A stretch of 64,000 nucleotides of DNA from positions 16,486,965 to 16,550,964 of the forward strand of contig OY720642.1 in the NCBI GenBank assembly GCA_963169105.1, read 5' to 3'. The notes under the pieces were generated by a model. The model saw nothing but the letters and a program-made list of their open reading frames with translations. It searched no databases and was not told the DNA's origin. Every line of letters starts with the position of its first letter. Position 1 is the first letter of the stretch. Shown here in pieces: positions 36,431 through 48,585 of the stretch. This DNA comes from Ceriagrion tenellum. Its lineage: Eukaryota > Arthropoda > Insecta > Odonata > Coenagrionidae. The translations under genes and the position numbers were made by a program.

Positions 36431-36797
36431 CGGAAATCCTCCCCCCACCCCCTTGCACTCTTTTAAGTCGATGTACAAAAATATGATGTTCCTTCCCACT
36501 CGGCCCTCCCGAGAAATTTTCTTTCTTCACAACCATCCAGACGTAAACTCGCCAATTTATTCTCCCCTCAGCAGCCACTGCAGGAGGGATTTGTGGATGG
36601 GGGGGAGGGGAGGAAAGATTAGGGGCAGAAGGGTTGGAGGAGGGGTGGGGTGTGTGGTGGAAGAAGAGAGGTGGAGAGTGGGGTGGGCTCAGATCAAGGA
36701 CGAGAGATTAAGGTGCCCTCCTTAAAAGGGATGAGGGATGCCAGCGGGGAAGGAGCGAAAATGGCGACCGAAAGAGATGAAGACGAAAAACTCGATA
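36431..36797. other. G-rich tract with some CpG
   Basis: Contains long GGGGAGGGG-type runs between 36590 and 36690. Frames across it are glycine/arginine-rich artefacts. Confidence 0.4.
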
Positions 36798-36836
36798 TAT
36801 ATATATAGAAATATATATATATATATATATATATAT
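36798..36836. repeat. (TA)n microsatellite
   Basis: Interrupted TA run. Confidence 0.95.
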
Positions 36837-37235
36837 AAGATTGCGAAAAAATATCCTCGTGATGGAGAAAAAAATGAACTCGAAAAGGGGACGCAAGAGT
36901 AATTATGTAAATTCCTCAGGAAAGGATGAAATACGGAGATAATAAAAGCTCGAAAATTATGATGACGACAAGAAATGGCGCAGAATAAAGAGGAGACTGA
37001 AGGTTAAAAGGAGGAGGAAGTGATAGGGATGAAGAGAGAGAGAGAGGAGGGATGCTGGAGGGCGAGGAGAAGGAAGGGAGAAGGACGGGAGGTGCGGTGG
37101 ACCGCAATTGGAATTCAGGAGGCTGCATTGAGAAGAGGGAGGCGGGGGAGAGATGGGGAAATAAGAGGTGGAAGAGTAAGTCCGGAAATTAAAAGGAGGA
37201 TTGGAACAGAAGAAGACGAGAAGGCAACTTAAATG
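36837..37235. repeat. Purine-rich (GA) tract
   Basis: The plus strand is dominated by GGAGGAAG and GAGAGAGAGAG. It accounts for charged or Pro/Ser-rich frames on the two strands. Confidence 0.6.
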
Positions 37236-37319
37236 CTCGCATATTCCATAAAGTATGTTGGGCCATTCCAAGAACTCAAAAACAGAAGACGCGTAAAGAC
37301 ATATAAACAAATATCAAAT

Positions 37320-37470
37320 GATCAGGCTTCACTTGGTGGAACCTAATAACCAGTTTTGACGTTTACAGGTTAGGACATGTGGAAATAAAACTATCTCTCC
37401 TTGCCTACGTATGATGTACACCATCATCAGGGCTAGATATATAAAAGAATACAATAACCATGTACATCCA
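37320..37470 (-). repeat. Single CCTGATGATG cassette relic
   Basis: The minus strand reads CCTGATGATGGTGTACATCA, which includes a GATG-loop-CATC hairpin. A GTCAAAACTGGTTATTAGG segment lies about 70 bp further on. It resembles the foldback cassettes but is unpaired and lacks GAAA directly after the hairpin. Confidence 0.4.
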
Positions 37471-39429
37471 CATTACATAAAAATAAAAGGGGGATCACCA
37501 TACAACAACTGTAAGATAAATATCAATATAAAGTAGCCTCGGAATTATTGGTTAATTCCGTGGTGGTGTCATGTGTTATACTGTTGTAGTTCCGAGAATG
37601 GGGTATTTTCCATAGTTTTTCTACAAGTACCAAAAGGCTGTATGTGCAATAATATGTAATAACTGATGATGTTCAATTTTTAATGCATAATGTTTTCCCA
37701 CTGTTATTCACCCATAGAGCTCCTCTTCAAGCACCTATATAACAACAAGAAACTCGTATATAGTATGCAAACTCGTCCGGTGATTAGCACAAACTGCCTT
37801 GACAAAGACTGAGAGAGTCGGAACCTTGGTCAAGTCTATAAAAAAGTTTTACGTGAACTATAAAACGTTTTTTTTTTCTTATTTAACTTACACTAGTGGA
37901 GTTTCGCTTTAAATTCGCACCAAAATTTTAATAAATTACTTTTATAATAGCTTTTAATTCCATATAAATCGAATTCCATTCACCGGAACGAAAATCTTTA
38001 GGTAGGATATGAATGAGTACACTCATTTACAGAATGAAAATGCGAAAAAAGACGATTTTGAGAAGAAAAGGTGTTTACCCAGAAAGAAGAAGAAACCTTC
38101 CTTGAACTTCCGATAAATCTCCAACACTCCAAAAATAAATCACGCCTTCCGTCGCCTTTTAATTACCCTTCAATTGTATTTCTCTTATTTCGCGCGAGGC
38201 AAAAGAATACACTGACGTGCTGCAGGAAGCGAGACCTATGTCTCTCATAGTACTTTCAAGTTACCGATCTAGAATTAGCTACAAATGCTTCAGACCCATC
38301 CAAAGACGTTCAAATTCCAAATGGAAATGAGTTTGCCATTTCACTCTCCAAACGTTTTGCGTGACTACTGCTCAAGAGCGTAATAATATCCCCTTTAATT
38401 TTCTCTTTCATTGTCATTTTATGGGATTTTCATTACCGCTCAGGGAGGTGACGGAGAGTGAGAGTGTTCCAAAAGTTTTTAAAAGGAACATTAAATTCCC
38501 ATACAGAACAGAATGTAATTTCTAGAATTGCCCTCCCCTATTAATGCGTCTTAAACTGTGCTTATTGAGAAAGAGGCAAAACTGAGACCAAAAGCCTTTG
38601 GCTCCACAACAAATCCTTAGGGATTATTTGAGAACCTGGCCTCAAAATAATCAATTTTCGGAGGATATCCAGGGCTCATGGCAAAAAAACGCAAGGGCGT
38701 TTAAAAATGCAACTTCTCAGCTTATGTCACCAACGTACGAATTTTCTATGTCTTACTTGAGCATACTTCCCAATGGTTCGACGATACATCAAATGCGAGA
38801 TGAAGCAACGAACGTCTAATTTTTCGTTAACCCGAGAACAATCGAACGGAAAGTAAAATAGCATTTTATACCATTCAGCATATCTATTTCTGCGAGCGGA
38901 GAGAAAAAAGAAAAAAATTGGACCTCACCAAAAAGGTAACGATACCGAAGATGGGAACCCTATTAGGTAACAGTGGAAGACATTAAAATTCACGCCAGAT
39001 GAGAGTAAACTTTGATAGGGTGTTACTCATGGTACCTGTGCGACATATATGACAAATCACGTGGTGTGATTAAAAGTATCGGTACAGGGGCATCTATAAG
39101 AGAACTATTAGGTTTGCGAATTTGACATAACACCACCTTAAAGTAAAGCATCTTCTGAATGCACACACTTTCTCTCTGTCACTCCAGACCTAGCGAGGGG
39201 AAACATTTGCAGAGACACGGAAATGCAATGAAGAAACAAGATTTTTCATATGAATAATCGGATAGTCCTCGAATGAAAAATTAAATGAGAGATTGAACTA
39301 GGCTCTAAATGTTGCGAGTATTTGGGACTCTGTGCAGAAACATTTGGAACGCGAAAGAAAAAAACAAAGTGCAATGGAGAGGCGAACACTTAAAAAGAGC
39401 TGCGAGCGATCAAAGAGTGAGCTGCTCCG
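37471..39429. other. AT-rich stretch, nothing recognised
   Basis: No family match or motif-bearing frame was found. Confidence 0.35.
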
Positions 39430-40011
39430 TTAAGGTAGTTTGAGCGAAATATCATTTTACCTAGAAATCAATGAATTTTGTTTCATTTTAAAGAAAAATA
39501 TCTCACCCTTCTAATGACATCAAAAATTCAACCCCTTACCACATTACTTTTGACTTTACACTTACACATTACAGATATTTGCCAGAAAACACCAGTCCTT
39601 TTACATGGGAAATGGTACGTGTATGCACTCCAGAGAGACATTATATTAAAAATGAGGCATTTCCTACACTTAGATCTCTTTAAAAAATCAACAGTGCGTA
39701 GTTTGTGTGTTTTCTCAACTCTTTTTTAAAATTAATCATATTGTCACTGCAGTAAATTCTTCAGGATTACAATAAACGTTCAGTATACATGGAGTTTCAA
39801 ACGTACCGCGTGAAAAAAATGAGTCAAGTTAAAGACTTATTCAGATATTTTCATTTGATTACTTACAACTTCTGTCACGTAAAACTTTATTATTGCACCA
39901 TTAATAATTCAAAATTTAATTCGTTTGTCTCAAGACTGGTGATATTTAAACGTATAATTCGAATGTGGTCTCTATTATGACTAGGGAACTATCTCACTCG
40001 GACTACCTTAA
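39430..40011 (+). mobile_element. TTAA MITE copy 7
   Basis: Complete, 582 bp. Its right half shares diagnostic variants with copy 8 (TCAAGACTGGTGATATTTAA versus TCAAGGCTTGTGATATTTAA; others have CTACAGCTGGTGAAATT). Its left half looks more like copy 2. It contains the open frame of about 63 codons found also in copies 4 and 8. Confidence 0.93.
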
Positions 40012-40185
40012 GGGAGGCTGGGAGCCGCTAGGGAATCCGAAGGCTAAAATGCGGGCTGAACTAATTGATCCGATTCAGATCAGGCGAGATTCAGGATTAC
40101 AGTGAGGGTACAATTTTAATCCCACTCTATGAGAATCTATTCTGTAACCAAGTAGGGCTATATTTCGCAGCATTATATCCGACAA
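40012..40185. repeat. Flank shared with 49142-49316
   Basis: GGGAGGCTGGGAGCCGCTAG and the sequence up to the Mutator-like end match the right flank of MITE copy 8 at high identity. The left flanks of the two MITEs do not match. Confidence 0.88.
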
Positions 40186-40604
40186 GGGGCTGTCCATAAT
40201 CCACGTAGCCACCAAACAGGGGTGGGGTGTACGAGGGTTGTCAACGAAGGTCCACGTTGGGATGTTTAGTTTTACTGTTTTAAGCAGAAACGTATCAGTT
40301 GATGTCTTGTTAATTTCTTTCAATATTTCATTAACAGTACAAAAGCAATATCACCCACTAGTCTGTTCACTGAGTAACCATAAAACAAACATCTGCCACA
40401 TGGCAACCACAACCAATAACTTCTATATCTAACTTCTCCCCTTTTTTTATTTTTCAATTTAATTAACCAGTCTCTTACACATGACCACCAACCTCTCCTT
40501 TTTTTCAATCTAATTAAATTGGCTTGAGGTACCTAGAATTTCTTTTTAACATAGTTCCATCTTCTCTTCTTACAGTGTAGTTTATCTTGTATATTTATAT
40601 TTAC

Positions 40605-41065
40605 AGTACATCACATGAAAGATGGCTTTTATCATGTCGAATTGGATGAAGTGTCTTCTGATTTATGCACTTTTTAAACTTCATTTGGGAGATATAAATT
40701 CTGTCGAATGCCCTTTGGTCTGTATTCAGCACCCGAAGTATTTCATAAAATGGCAAAGACAGCTTTTGAAAACATAGAAGGTGTCACGGTATATTTTGAT
40801 GATATCATTATAGCAGGAAGAAGTGTGGAGGAACATGATGGCATAGTGAGGAAAGTCATGGATAGAGCATTAAGGTGGGAATCCGGCTCAACAAAAATAA
40901 ATTACAATATAAGTAAGAATCTGTCGAATATGTTGGGTTAGTTTTTTCTAAGAATGGTGTAACAGCTGATCCATAGCAAGTGGAGGCTCTCTTAGGTATG
41001 CCAGAACCAAATAATGTTAGTGAAGTCCAAAAGATTTTAGGGCTTGCTAGTTATAAACTAGGTTT
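40605..41065 (+). mobile_element. Ty3/gypsy-type reverse transcriptase fragment
   Basis: Plus-strand frames read DGFYHVELDE, SFGRYKFCRMPFGL, then PEVFHKMAKTAFENIEGVTV and YFDDIIIAG, and after a frameshift NGVTADP and VEALLGMPEPNNVSEVQKIL, GLASY. These are the RT core of Ty3/gypsy pol, including the YxDD catalytic box and the segment leading to RNase H. A TAA precedes the TSFGRYKF segment and a frameshift follows the IAG region. No LTR, gag or integrase was found, so it is a fragment nested in the Mutator-like element. Confidence 0.9.
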
Positions 41066-41349
41066 GGAGGGTTGTCTACGTAGATAATGGTCCACACGAC
41101 GTGTTTCTAGTTATACAGTTTATAGTAAATGACGGATTATCATAGCTACATGAGTTCTTTTTTTACTTACCTTTCCTTGAAATCAGCCTAAAATTACAGA
41201 TAGTCCGTGGCAATCAATTTAGGGGGCATCCAGGTGTAGATGACTCAAAAAATCGAAAGAAATATTTTCGTCTTAAAAGGTCCCTTGGGGTCCCTGGAAC
41301 ATGGTCTGACCCGAGCGAGCACCCATTTCAAACTTTGTGCGGGTCTGGA

Positions 41350-41812
41350 GGCCGTGGCGCATATCGCTGCGCCGACCGCTTTGTATACTTTTTTATGGAA
41401 TGTTTCACATTGTTTACTGCTCTCGCCAATGTATTGAAATGCAAAAAGTGTTGTAGGGACGTTACTTTCGAGCCAACCAATATCAGAGGACTAGGATTCC
41501 AGATCAAAATTATTTGCAGTGGAGATTGTAATGCTGAGTATGTAAACTCCAGTCCGTTCCTGAGAAACGGATGCGAAGTGAGCACCAAGTTTGTGCTTCC
41601 GTTTCGTCTTATTAGCATAGTACTTGCAGGAATTAACCTATTTTGTTGAATAATGGACATGCCAAGACCTGTAGACAAAAGCACATCCTAATAATTTCCA
41701 AAAATCTTTTGAGTGTGGCACAGAATGTTGCTGAGCGCTGCATAAACAAGGGAGCCCAAGAAGAAAATAAAGAGACCGAGGAGAAGAGAATATTTGAATA
41801 ACCAGATTGTAT
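41350..41812 (+). pseudogene. Mutator-like transposase N-terminal region, broken
   Basis: The reading begins around CADRFVYFFMECFTLF and continues LKCKKCCRDVTFE, NIRGLGFQIKI, VNSSPFLRNGCEVS and LISIVLAGINLFC. After a stop and frameshift come MDMPRPVDKSTS and AERCINKGAQEENKE. The order CxxC, GLGF, INSSP, YEVN-like, then GI-LFC-LMD matches the amino-terminal domain of Mutator-like transposases common in arthropods. The DDE core is absent. Confidence 0.75.
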
Positions 41813-41990
41813 TTCAGTGTCCAGCCACTAGCCACTAATAACCCGTTTCACAGCTTTTTCCGCATAAAAAAGACAAGTCTACGTGGACAACTTTGGGGAT
41901 GGGGAGGCGGATGAAGTCTACGAGTGCCCACAAGGAGGGGGAGGGTCAAAAAGTGGCCTATTTTTATCAATGTGGATTATGGACAGCCCC

Positions 41991-43040
41991 CAATAAATTC
42001 CGATTATACTAATTCAATCAATTCCGAGGGCGGAAAACAACGGCTTCAAAACGTCAGAGGCAAGTCTGAACATTAAAAGGGCAAATATCAAAACATTATT
42101 TAACAGTAAATTGGAGACCATTGTTAAATACTTTTTCTAATTCCCATTATTTAATTGGACTCTATTCATTCTACATAAATCTAATTATTTGATACATGAC
42201 TTTCACTTATCTGCGGCAAAAGAATTGAGACATTAAATGCTTACCATGCCGAATCTGAGGAATACCCCCAAAACTGAGGACTTAAAAATAATACCGTGGT
42301 GAAGCGCTCACCATATTGTTGATTGAATTAAGTGTTACATTGAAAATGTGAGTGACATACTTTGTAAAACTAACGTAAATAATTTTTAATGATATCTTCA
42401 TTTTTGAGAGCTGAATTCCATGTAATTCAATAACAAAATATACGGTAAACTTCGGCTAATGAATTAGGGATTTCAAATAGCTCAAGAATGACACAGGTTA
42501 CTTACTATGACAAAAATGACTGACGTGAGAACGGTAACACTTTTCGGGCAGTTAAGGCGTTATGGTAGTGACGGCCGAGGCGAGCGTTTCCGGCCTCATT
42601 TTCAGTCTACCCGTGTTTACGTATCACTCAACTACGGGTTAACTATTAAAGATATTGACTTCGGGTTTTCTTTAGTTTATTTGAAAGATATCATTTCAAA
42701 AGACGATGTGAAAGAAAAAAGTTTATCCCTCTGGGTTAGTGAGGAATCTTACCTGAATTTTGGCTAACAAAAACTCACTTCTCAGCCAGAAATTTGAAAA
42801 TTGAAGACGGTCAACCTCTGGCGACATCTTTCAACTATACGATAGGTAAAGAACATCCATCATTACTCGCTCCCCTCGGCCGTCTCCACCACAACCCCTT
42901 AACGGAATTAGCCAAAACTGCACTGGGAGTTTTGACCTCGAGCAACACACGCGTGTTCACGAGATTAACATTTTTTTCCTCCCAGTCAACAGACTTCTGA
43001 ATTACCGAAATGCATTCACTAGGAGTTTTAATCTCTTGCT
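41991..43040. other. Unassigned sequence
   Basis: No repeat family matches. The 86-codon frame at 42507-42767 has no domain. Confidence 0.35.
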
Positions 43041-43460
43041 TTCATGAAAATTTTGTATTTTTATAGTAACACACGCGGCATTCGTATATCGTGCGTTTAC
43101 GAGGAGAGGATCGAGAAGGAAATGGGATTCGGGGGATGGACTCTCCGAAGGGGTGAGGTTGGGAGGGGGTTGAAAAACGGGCGACAGGAGCAAGGAACTA
43201 TAGTAATTGAATCCTGGATAGAGGGCGTAGTGAGGGAGGTGTGCAGTGAGTAGGGGTGCAGAATGCAACGCGGAAACCGTAAAAAGGGTCCGGGATGATG
43301 CGGGCATCGTAGTGGGAGGACCGGGAGTAAATGGCCTAAGAGACAGCTTTTCCATGTTGGCGGGTGTGCGACTAACATGGCTTGAATGCATGTTCCTTGT
43401 TCTGTGCTGCAGAGGACCGGCGTCCGTTGCATAGAGAGACCTGGGAACGGTCATCGCGCC
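43041..43460. other. G-rich tract with CpG
   Basis: Overlapping frames on both strands up to 150 codons occur here, but the plus-strand and minus-strand readings mirror each other and are low in motif content. I see no gene. Confidence 0.35.
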
Positions 43461-46265
43461 TCTTCAGAGAAAAATCCATGTAATGGAACGTGATACCTTT
43501 CCAAACCATCTCCAGGGCGTGTGGCAGGAGGTAAAAAGTGAAAAACGGTTGACGGTAATGGAAGCAAAAGAGATTTTCAAGAGTATTGAGTGTTCCACAT
43601 TTAGTTGACAGGATGGGCCTAATGTAGGGCGCTGTTTACAAACGTACGCTCATCGTGCTCACCTATATGCCATGTTGGCAATCATTTTAAACATCGCACA
43701 AAATCAAAGTAGGTTACTTTAGAGAATAATACTTGTACATTGGAATACCCTTATAAGTGCAGTAGATACACTACAGAGCACTATGATAATTTTTTCCTAT
43801 TGCTATTGGTAATGGACTTTGGTCATTGTAATTATAATAATGGAATTTGGTAATGGTAATTCATAATGCCGCCTTCGACGACACACAAATGATTCGTTCA
43901 CAACCACTTCTGCACGTGCAATCGTCCTTACGATGGTGGGCGGAAATCGTGGTGTGAATCAAGGAGTAGGATATAGGAGGTCGATCGCCATGGTGAAATT
44001 TTGGGACGGGGGATCAGCAAGGAAACGATGCTCAAAAAATCCGCAACGCGACGCCACCATGCTGCGAGGGGTCCCATCAAGGCATTTGGCCGTGCTCTAC
44101 CTATAATAATTATATCACCGATTTCTATGCACCAGACCAGCGGAAACGAAATTTTCGCTCGGTAGAATCACCATAGACCCTTGAAAAACAAACTCCGAAG
44201 ATGTCTACTAATGTAAATGCAGGAAAAGGCAGCTATCGCAGGAATACATTTCCTTAAGAAATGTACCACGCCCACCGGAACGACACTGGCTCTAAAGGAA
44301 CATAATAGACACCAACGAAGCTAACATATCTGAGCAGATAAATGCGAATACGAAATCAAACTGTAGGATCACGTTGTAACAGATACAAACATACAAACAC
44401 TGCCACCTATTAATCCACTCGGAAAGAAGAGCTAACGGTAATATCTGAATTGAAATGGATTTACCCTTATGTAGGTCGGTAATTGGTTATACGTTAGAGC
44501 AATCCAGATAAATACGCAATATCTCACGTAGAACTTCAAAGAACAACGCAAAGCTACCGACAACCACTAATCTATCGGAAAGTTGAAAACCTCTTCCCTT
44601 GCTTACCAACCGGGCTTTTCCTCCCCTTCTTCCCTATCCCGATCGCACTCCTTATCCTACTCCGTGGTGTGAATGCACGCACGGGCAGTGGTAACTCTTA
44701 ATTCTAAACTCTGCCACCAAAAAGTGGTCAGCGCTGGTGTCCCGAGCGAAACACGAAATGATTATAATCAAAAAAGTTATTTATTTTAGAAGAGCGGATG
44801 ATACTAGTTAGATGAATATGCAACGGTAGATTTCATTTGTTCGGAAAAACAATTCGTAAGTCTTAAAATGCCACAAGAATGTGAAAATCATCATTTTGTT
44901 CGCTAGTCCTCTTCTTGTTCCAAGCGATTCCATGAGAGGGTAAATTCTGACAATGAGTTAACGATCATTTAGGTATTTAGTAAAATAATTCTTAATTACA
45001 TAACGTCAGAAAACTGTAGCCTGACAAAGAGAATACCCACCATATTGCATCCCTATGATATTTTATTGCCGGCCATAGTGTAGCACGGAGGAGTGGACGC
45101 ACCAGCGAGAATATAAAGACAAAATATCTACCTTGCTACGCATGAAACTGAAGTCGAAGTCACTGAATCGAACTGACTAGACTGAGACGAAACAGGGTCG
45201 GCATAAAATTTCAAATTCGACAAATTAAATAAAGCCAAACACAGCCTTTGAATAGCTTCTCTCACAATGGAGCATATACTGCATTGAATAATGAATTACA
45301 ACATGCCCTCATGCGAAATACCGTGATACAATTTCGGTGCATTCTTCAACAAGATCCATTTGATGATAGCAGCAGTGAAATACCTTTTGGTGACCAGGGA
45401 AACTCAGGGAGCCTTGGAGTGAAGTCGATGGCAATTAAGGAGCGAGAGACTACTCCTTCCTCGCCTTGCACGTCTGTACACGAAGGTAGGGGAAGTCTCC
45501 GATAGAGGAGAATGGGGAAGGGAGGGGCAAGACTGTTGCCCGTGGCGATTGGCTAAGATATCCCAGTATTGTTAGTTCACCATTCACACCTAATTTATAG
45601 GGGGCCTTACTAGCATTCAGGGTATAAAAATGATCCACTGGAACAACCGCGGCCAAGCGATTCGCGAGCCAAGAGATGAGGGTCACCACCATACACAAAA
45701 GTTAATCAGATCCTGGCAGTTCGTATGAGTTACTTCGAAGGCTAAGAGTCACGAGAAGGTTATGCTCAAATGTTGGCACAACCAAATGTTGGAATTTTAA
45801 GTTTAATAACTATTGAACATATTCTAGTAACTGGGAGCCGTCGATTCTACTCCATTTCACTTAGTTTTTTTCTGGGAATACGGATAATAACCAAACTTAA
45901 ATTAAAAAAAAACTATACACGTAGAATGTATCCTCAAGAAGAAAATGGATGCTGACTTCTAGTGAGTTGCCGAAACAAAGCACCGACAACTGCAAAATTA
46001 GCGCGTCAGCCAGTACAAGGCAATGGAAAATCGGGGGAAAGAAAGATGGCCGAGGGGCCACGTTCACATTACACCTTCAAACATTGAGCACCATAGCAAG
46101 CACCCTCTCCATCTATCGAAATGACTACGATAGTGGTGCTAATGCGAGTTCAATGCAAACTACGATGGTGCGTAACGCGGGCGGAGCCAAGACTTATGTT
46201 AGTGGGGGGGCTGGGCAGGACATGAAACGAATGAAAGATAATTTAAACATTTTTGATGTTGATTC
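43461..46265. other. Unassigned sequence
   Basis: There are some CpG (around 43.9-44.1 kb) and short frames without domains. The frame at 45949-46365 runs into a MITE and is not trusted. Confidence 0.35.
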
Positions 46266-46730
46266 ATGGCTGATTGAAAGAACATGCAGTTATGGAATCG
46301 ATAGTTATGAGATCCATAAAGTGATACATCTTATAAAAATATTCGGGTTGCTGGAACACATCTAATAGTTACATAATTTATTTACCAGTAGTCAATAGCT
46401 TCGAATATTCGAGCTAACCTTCTACCGCTGCATAAAATGTATGAAAGTTTAGCCTCTAAATAATTGCTTATGCACATAATAACTAGTCCGCTGGAGTAAA
46501 TTAAGTGGTCACATGCCTAAAGAAAACTCTATTATCTAGTAGTTAAGTCTCCAAGCGGTTCATTGCGCATCCGCCATCTTGGCTGCTTATGGAACTCATA
46601 ACAACATGCCATAAGTTATAAAACCAATATATTTATCGGATGTTTCTGCAACACATGTTGAATTGTTGCCATGGCTTATGGGTATCCACAACTTTATAGA
46701 ATACATATGAGTCGTTCCTGCAACTGGTAT
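46266..46730 (+). mobile_element. MITE family H, copy 2
   Basis: Direct orientation, with a diverged left end (ATGGCTGATTGAAAGAAC). It contains TCCAAGCGGTTCATTGCGC and CCGCCATCTTGGCTGC; the right end is CCTGCAACTGG. Confidence 0.88.
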
Positions 46731-46828
46731 CAGTGTAAAGGTTGATCAAAGAGTTTCCATATAAAAGGTATTCCAAAACCAATTATAAACAAAGTTAATT
46801 TTCCTCTTACATCTTTCTTCTCCTGTTT

Positions 46829-47258
46829 ATGGCCGGTTGTAAGAAAATTAAGTAAGGAATCAATAGCTATGAAATCCATGAAGTTATGGACCTCGTATAA
46901 ATATTCGGGTTGCAGGAACACACCTCCCAGTTTCATAACTTATCAATCATCAGCTAATTGCTTCCAATGTTTAATCTAATATTCCTTTGCTGGATAAAAT
47001 ATATAGTGGTTTATCCTATGTATAATTGCTAATGCACATAATGATTATTCAGTCGGAGTAAACAAACCGGCCATCTGTCTTAAAACAACTATTTTATCAA
47101 GTAATTAAAACTCCAAGCGGTTCATCGCGCTTCCGCCATCTTGAGTACTTATGAAGCTAATAACTCCATTCCATAAGTTATGCAGCCATTTATGAAACCA
47201 ATAAATTTATCGTCCCATAACTCTATGGAATATATGTGTCGTTCCTGCAACTGGCCAT
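46829..47258 (+). mobile_element. MITE family H, copy 3
   Basis: Direct orientation, 430 bp, ends ATGGCCGGTTGTAAGAA and CCTGCAACTGGCCAT. Confidence 0.9.
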
Positions 47259-47349
47259 TAGTCAAGTACTTTCATTTATAAACTTGATTAGGAGGGGGAG
47301 GTGCCCCCTCCCCCATGGCTACGCCCTTAGTACGTAGGATATCAGTCCA

Positions 47350-47812
47350 ATAGCCAGTTGCAGGAACGATTCATATCTATTCTATAAAGTTATGGGACCC
47401 ATAAGCAATGGACACCATTCAATAAGCGTTGCAGAAACATTCGACAAATTTATTGGTTTCATAACTTATGGCATGGAGTTATGAGTTCCATAAGTAGCCA
47501 AGTAGCGGATGCGCAATGAACCGCTTGGAGACTTAATTACTTTATAATAGAGTTGCTTTGAGACGAATGGCTAGTTTGTTTACTATTAATGACTAATTAT
47601 TATGTGCATAAGGAATAATTCATAGGCTAAACTTTCATAAATTATACCCGGCGGTAGAAGATTAGATCGAATATTCGAAGCTATTGACTATTGGTAAATA
47701 AGTTATGTAACTAGCATATATGTTCCTGCAACCCGAATATTTTATGAGATCTATAACTCTATGGATCTCATAACTATTGAATTCATAACTGAAAGTTCTT
47801 GCAACCGGCCAT
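47350..47812 (-). mobile_element. MITE family H, copy 4, inverted
   Basis: Opposite orientation to copies 2 and 3. Ends are ATAGCCAGTTGCAGGAACG and CTTGCAACCGGCCAT. With copy 3 it forms a large imperfect inverted repeat around 47.3 kb, where the spacer contains GGGGGAGGTGCCCCCTCCCC, a short dyad. Confidence 0.9.
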
Positions 47813-47839
47813 AAGCCAGGCATTAGTTCACACACAAAC

Positions 47840-48185
47840 ACATGCCTCTATACATTCGCGCAAACTCCCATAAAACCATTAGGACCTCTTCACCGCGCAA
47901 TCGTCCCTTCAAAAGGCCTCTGGGCTTCTCTCCCCAGGGCGCGCTCTTTTACACGCCCTTTCCCCGGTCTCCCCTCGACAACCCTCCCCCCGCCCAATTC
48001 AACCCCTTCCCTTGCCCCCACCCCTTGCCACCCCAACCCCCTATTCTCCCACCCTCCCTCGTCGCTTGTTTCCCCGCTCAACGCCCTGTAAACCGTGACC
48101 TATGCACGCGTGGCGGCGTTTCAGGAAAAAATCGTTGGTTTTAAAGGAACTCTCCCGGCTCCGTATAAAAAAATTCCGTAATGAG
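47840..48185. other. C-rich, CpG-bearing island
   Basis: It is similar in makeup to 25.55-26.1 kb: pyrimidine-rich, then CCGTGACCTATGCACGCGTG and GGCGGCG, and like that island it precedes a copy of repeat R. Frames are proline-rich artefacts. Confidence 0.4.
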
Positions 48186-48309
48186 AGAGAAGGAGAGACC
48201 GAAGCGAGACTCTGGCCTCTGAGTCAAAACAAGGATTAAATCGTACATATTTTTATTATTTGGTTCCAAAAATCCTGCTTTCGCTGATGAAATGGGATAC
48301 CTATTGAAA

Positions 48310-48585
48310 ATCAAAATTAAAGGGAAAAATATGCAGATTATTCCAAAATAATAGTTTTAATCACATTTTGCGAGTCATAGAAGCCGACTGCAGCGATATG
48401 CGCATGGAACCACCGCATTTTGGCTGGAATTACGGCAGTAATTCGCTGACAACTTAACAAAACATGGGACAAGATTCCTATAGTTTGCTTATATATAATA
48501 TTCCAGGACTTTTTGCTTCTTGTGGGAAGTTTGAATTAAAACCATATATGCCTTCTTGTTCAAATGGACGATGTTCTGACGTAAT
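48310..48585 (+). repeat. Old dispersed repeat R, copy 2
   Basis: Diverged match to 26440-26720. MITE copy 8 begins directly after it. Confidence 0.6.

Larger units (their letters stand above)
40186..41990 (+). mobile_element. Mutator-like DNA element, dead, with nested retrotransposon
   Basis: The ends GGGGCTGTCCATAATCCAC and GTGGATTATGGACAGCCCC are perfect inverted repeats of 19 bp, and the similarity continues weakly inward. Inside are a Ty3/gypsy RT fragment and a Mutator-like transposase relic. No clear 9-bp target duplication is visible. A second copy of the left end is at 49317. Assignment to Mutator-like rests on the transposase relic. Confidence 0.8.

Noticed and set aside
42994..43460. 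Overlapping 150- and 111-codon minus-strand frames
   Set aside because: Several frames are open on both strands at once in a G-rich tract; no conserved motif.
46266..47812. Tandem array read as satellite or CRISPR-like
   Set aside because: Units of 430-465 bp have inverted ends, one is inverted, and an isolated copy sits at 31.7 kb; they are MITEs.
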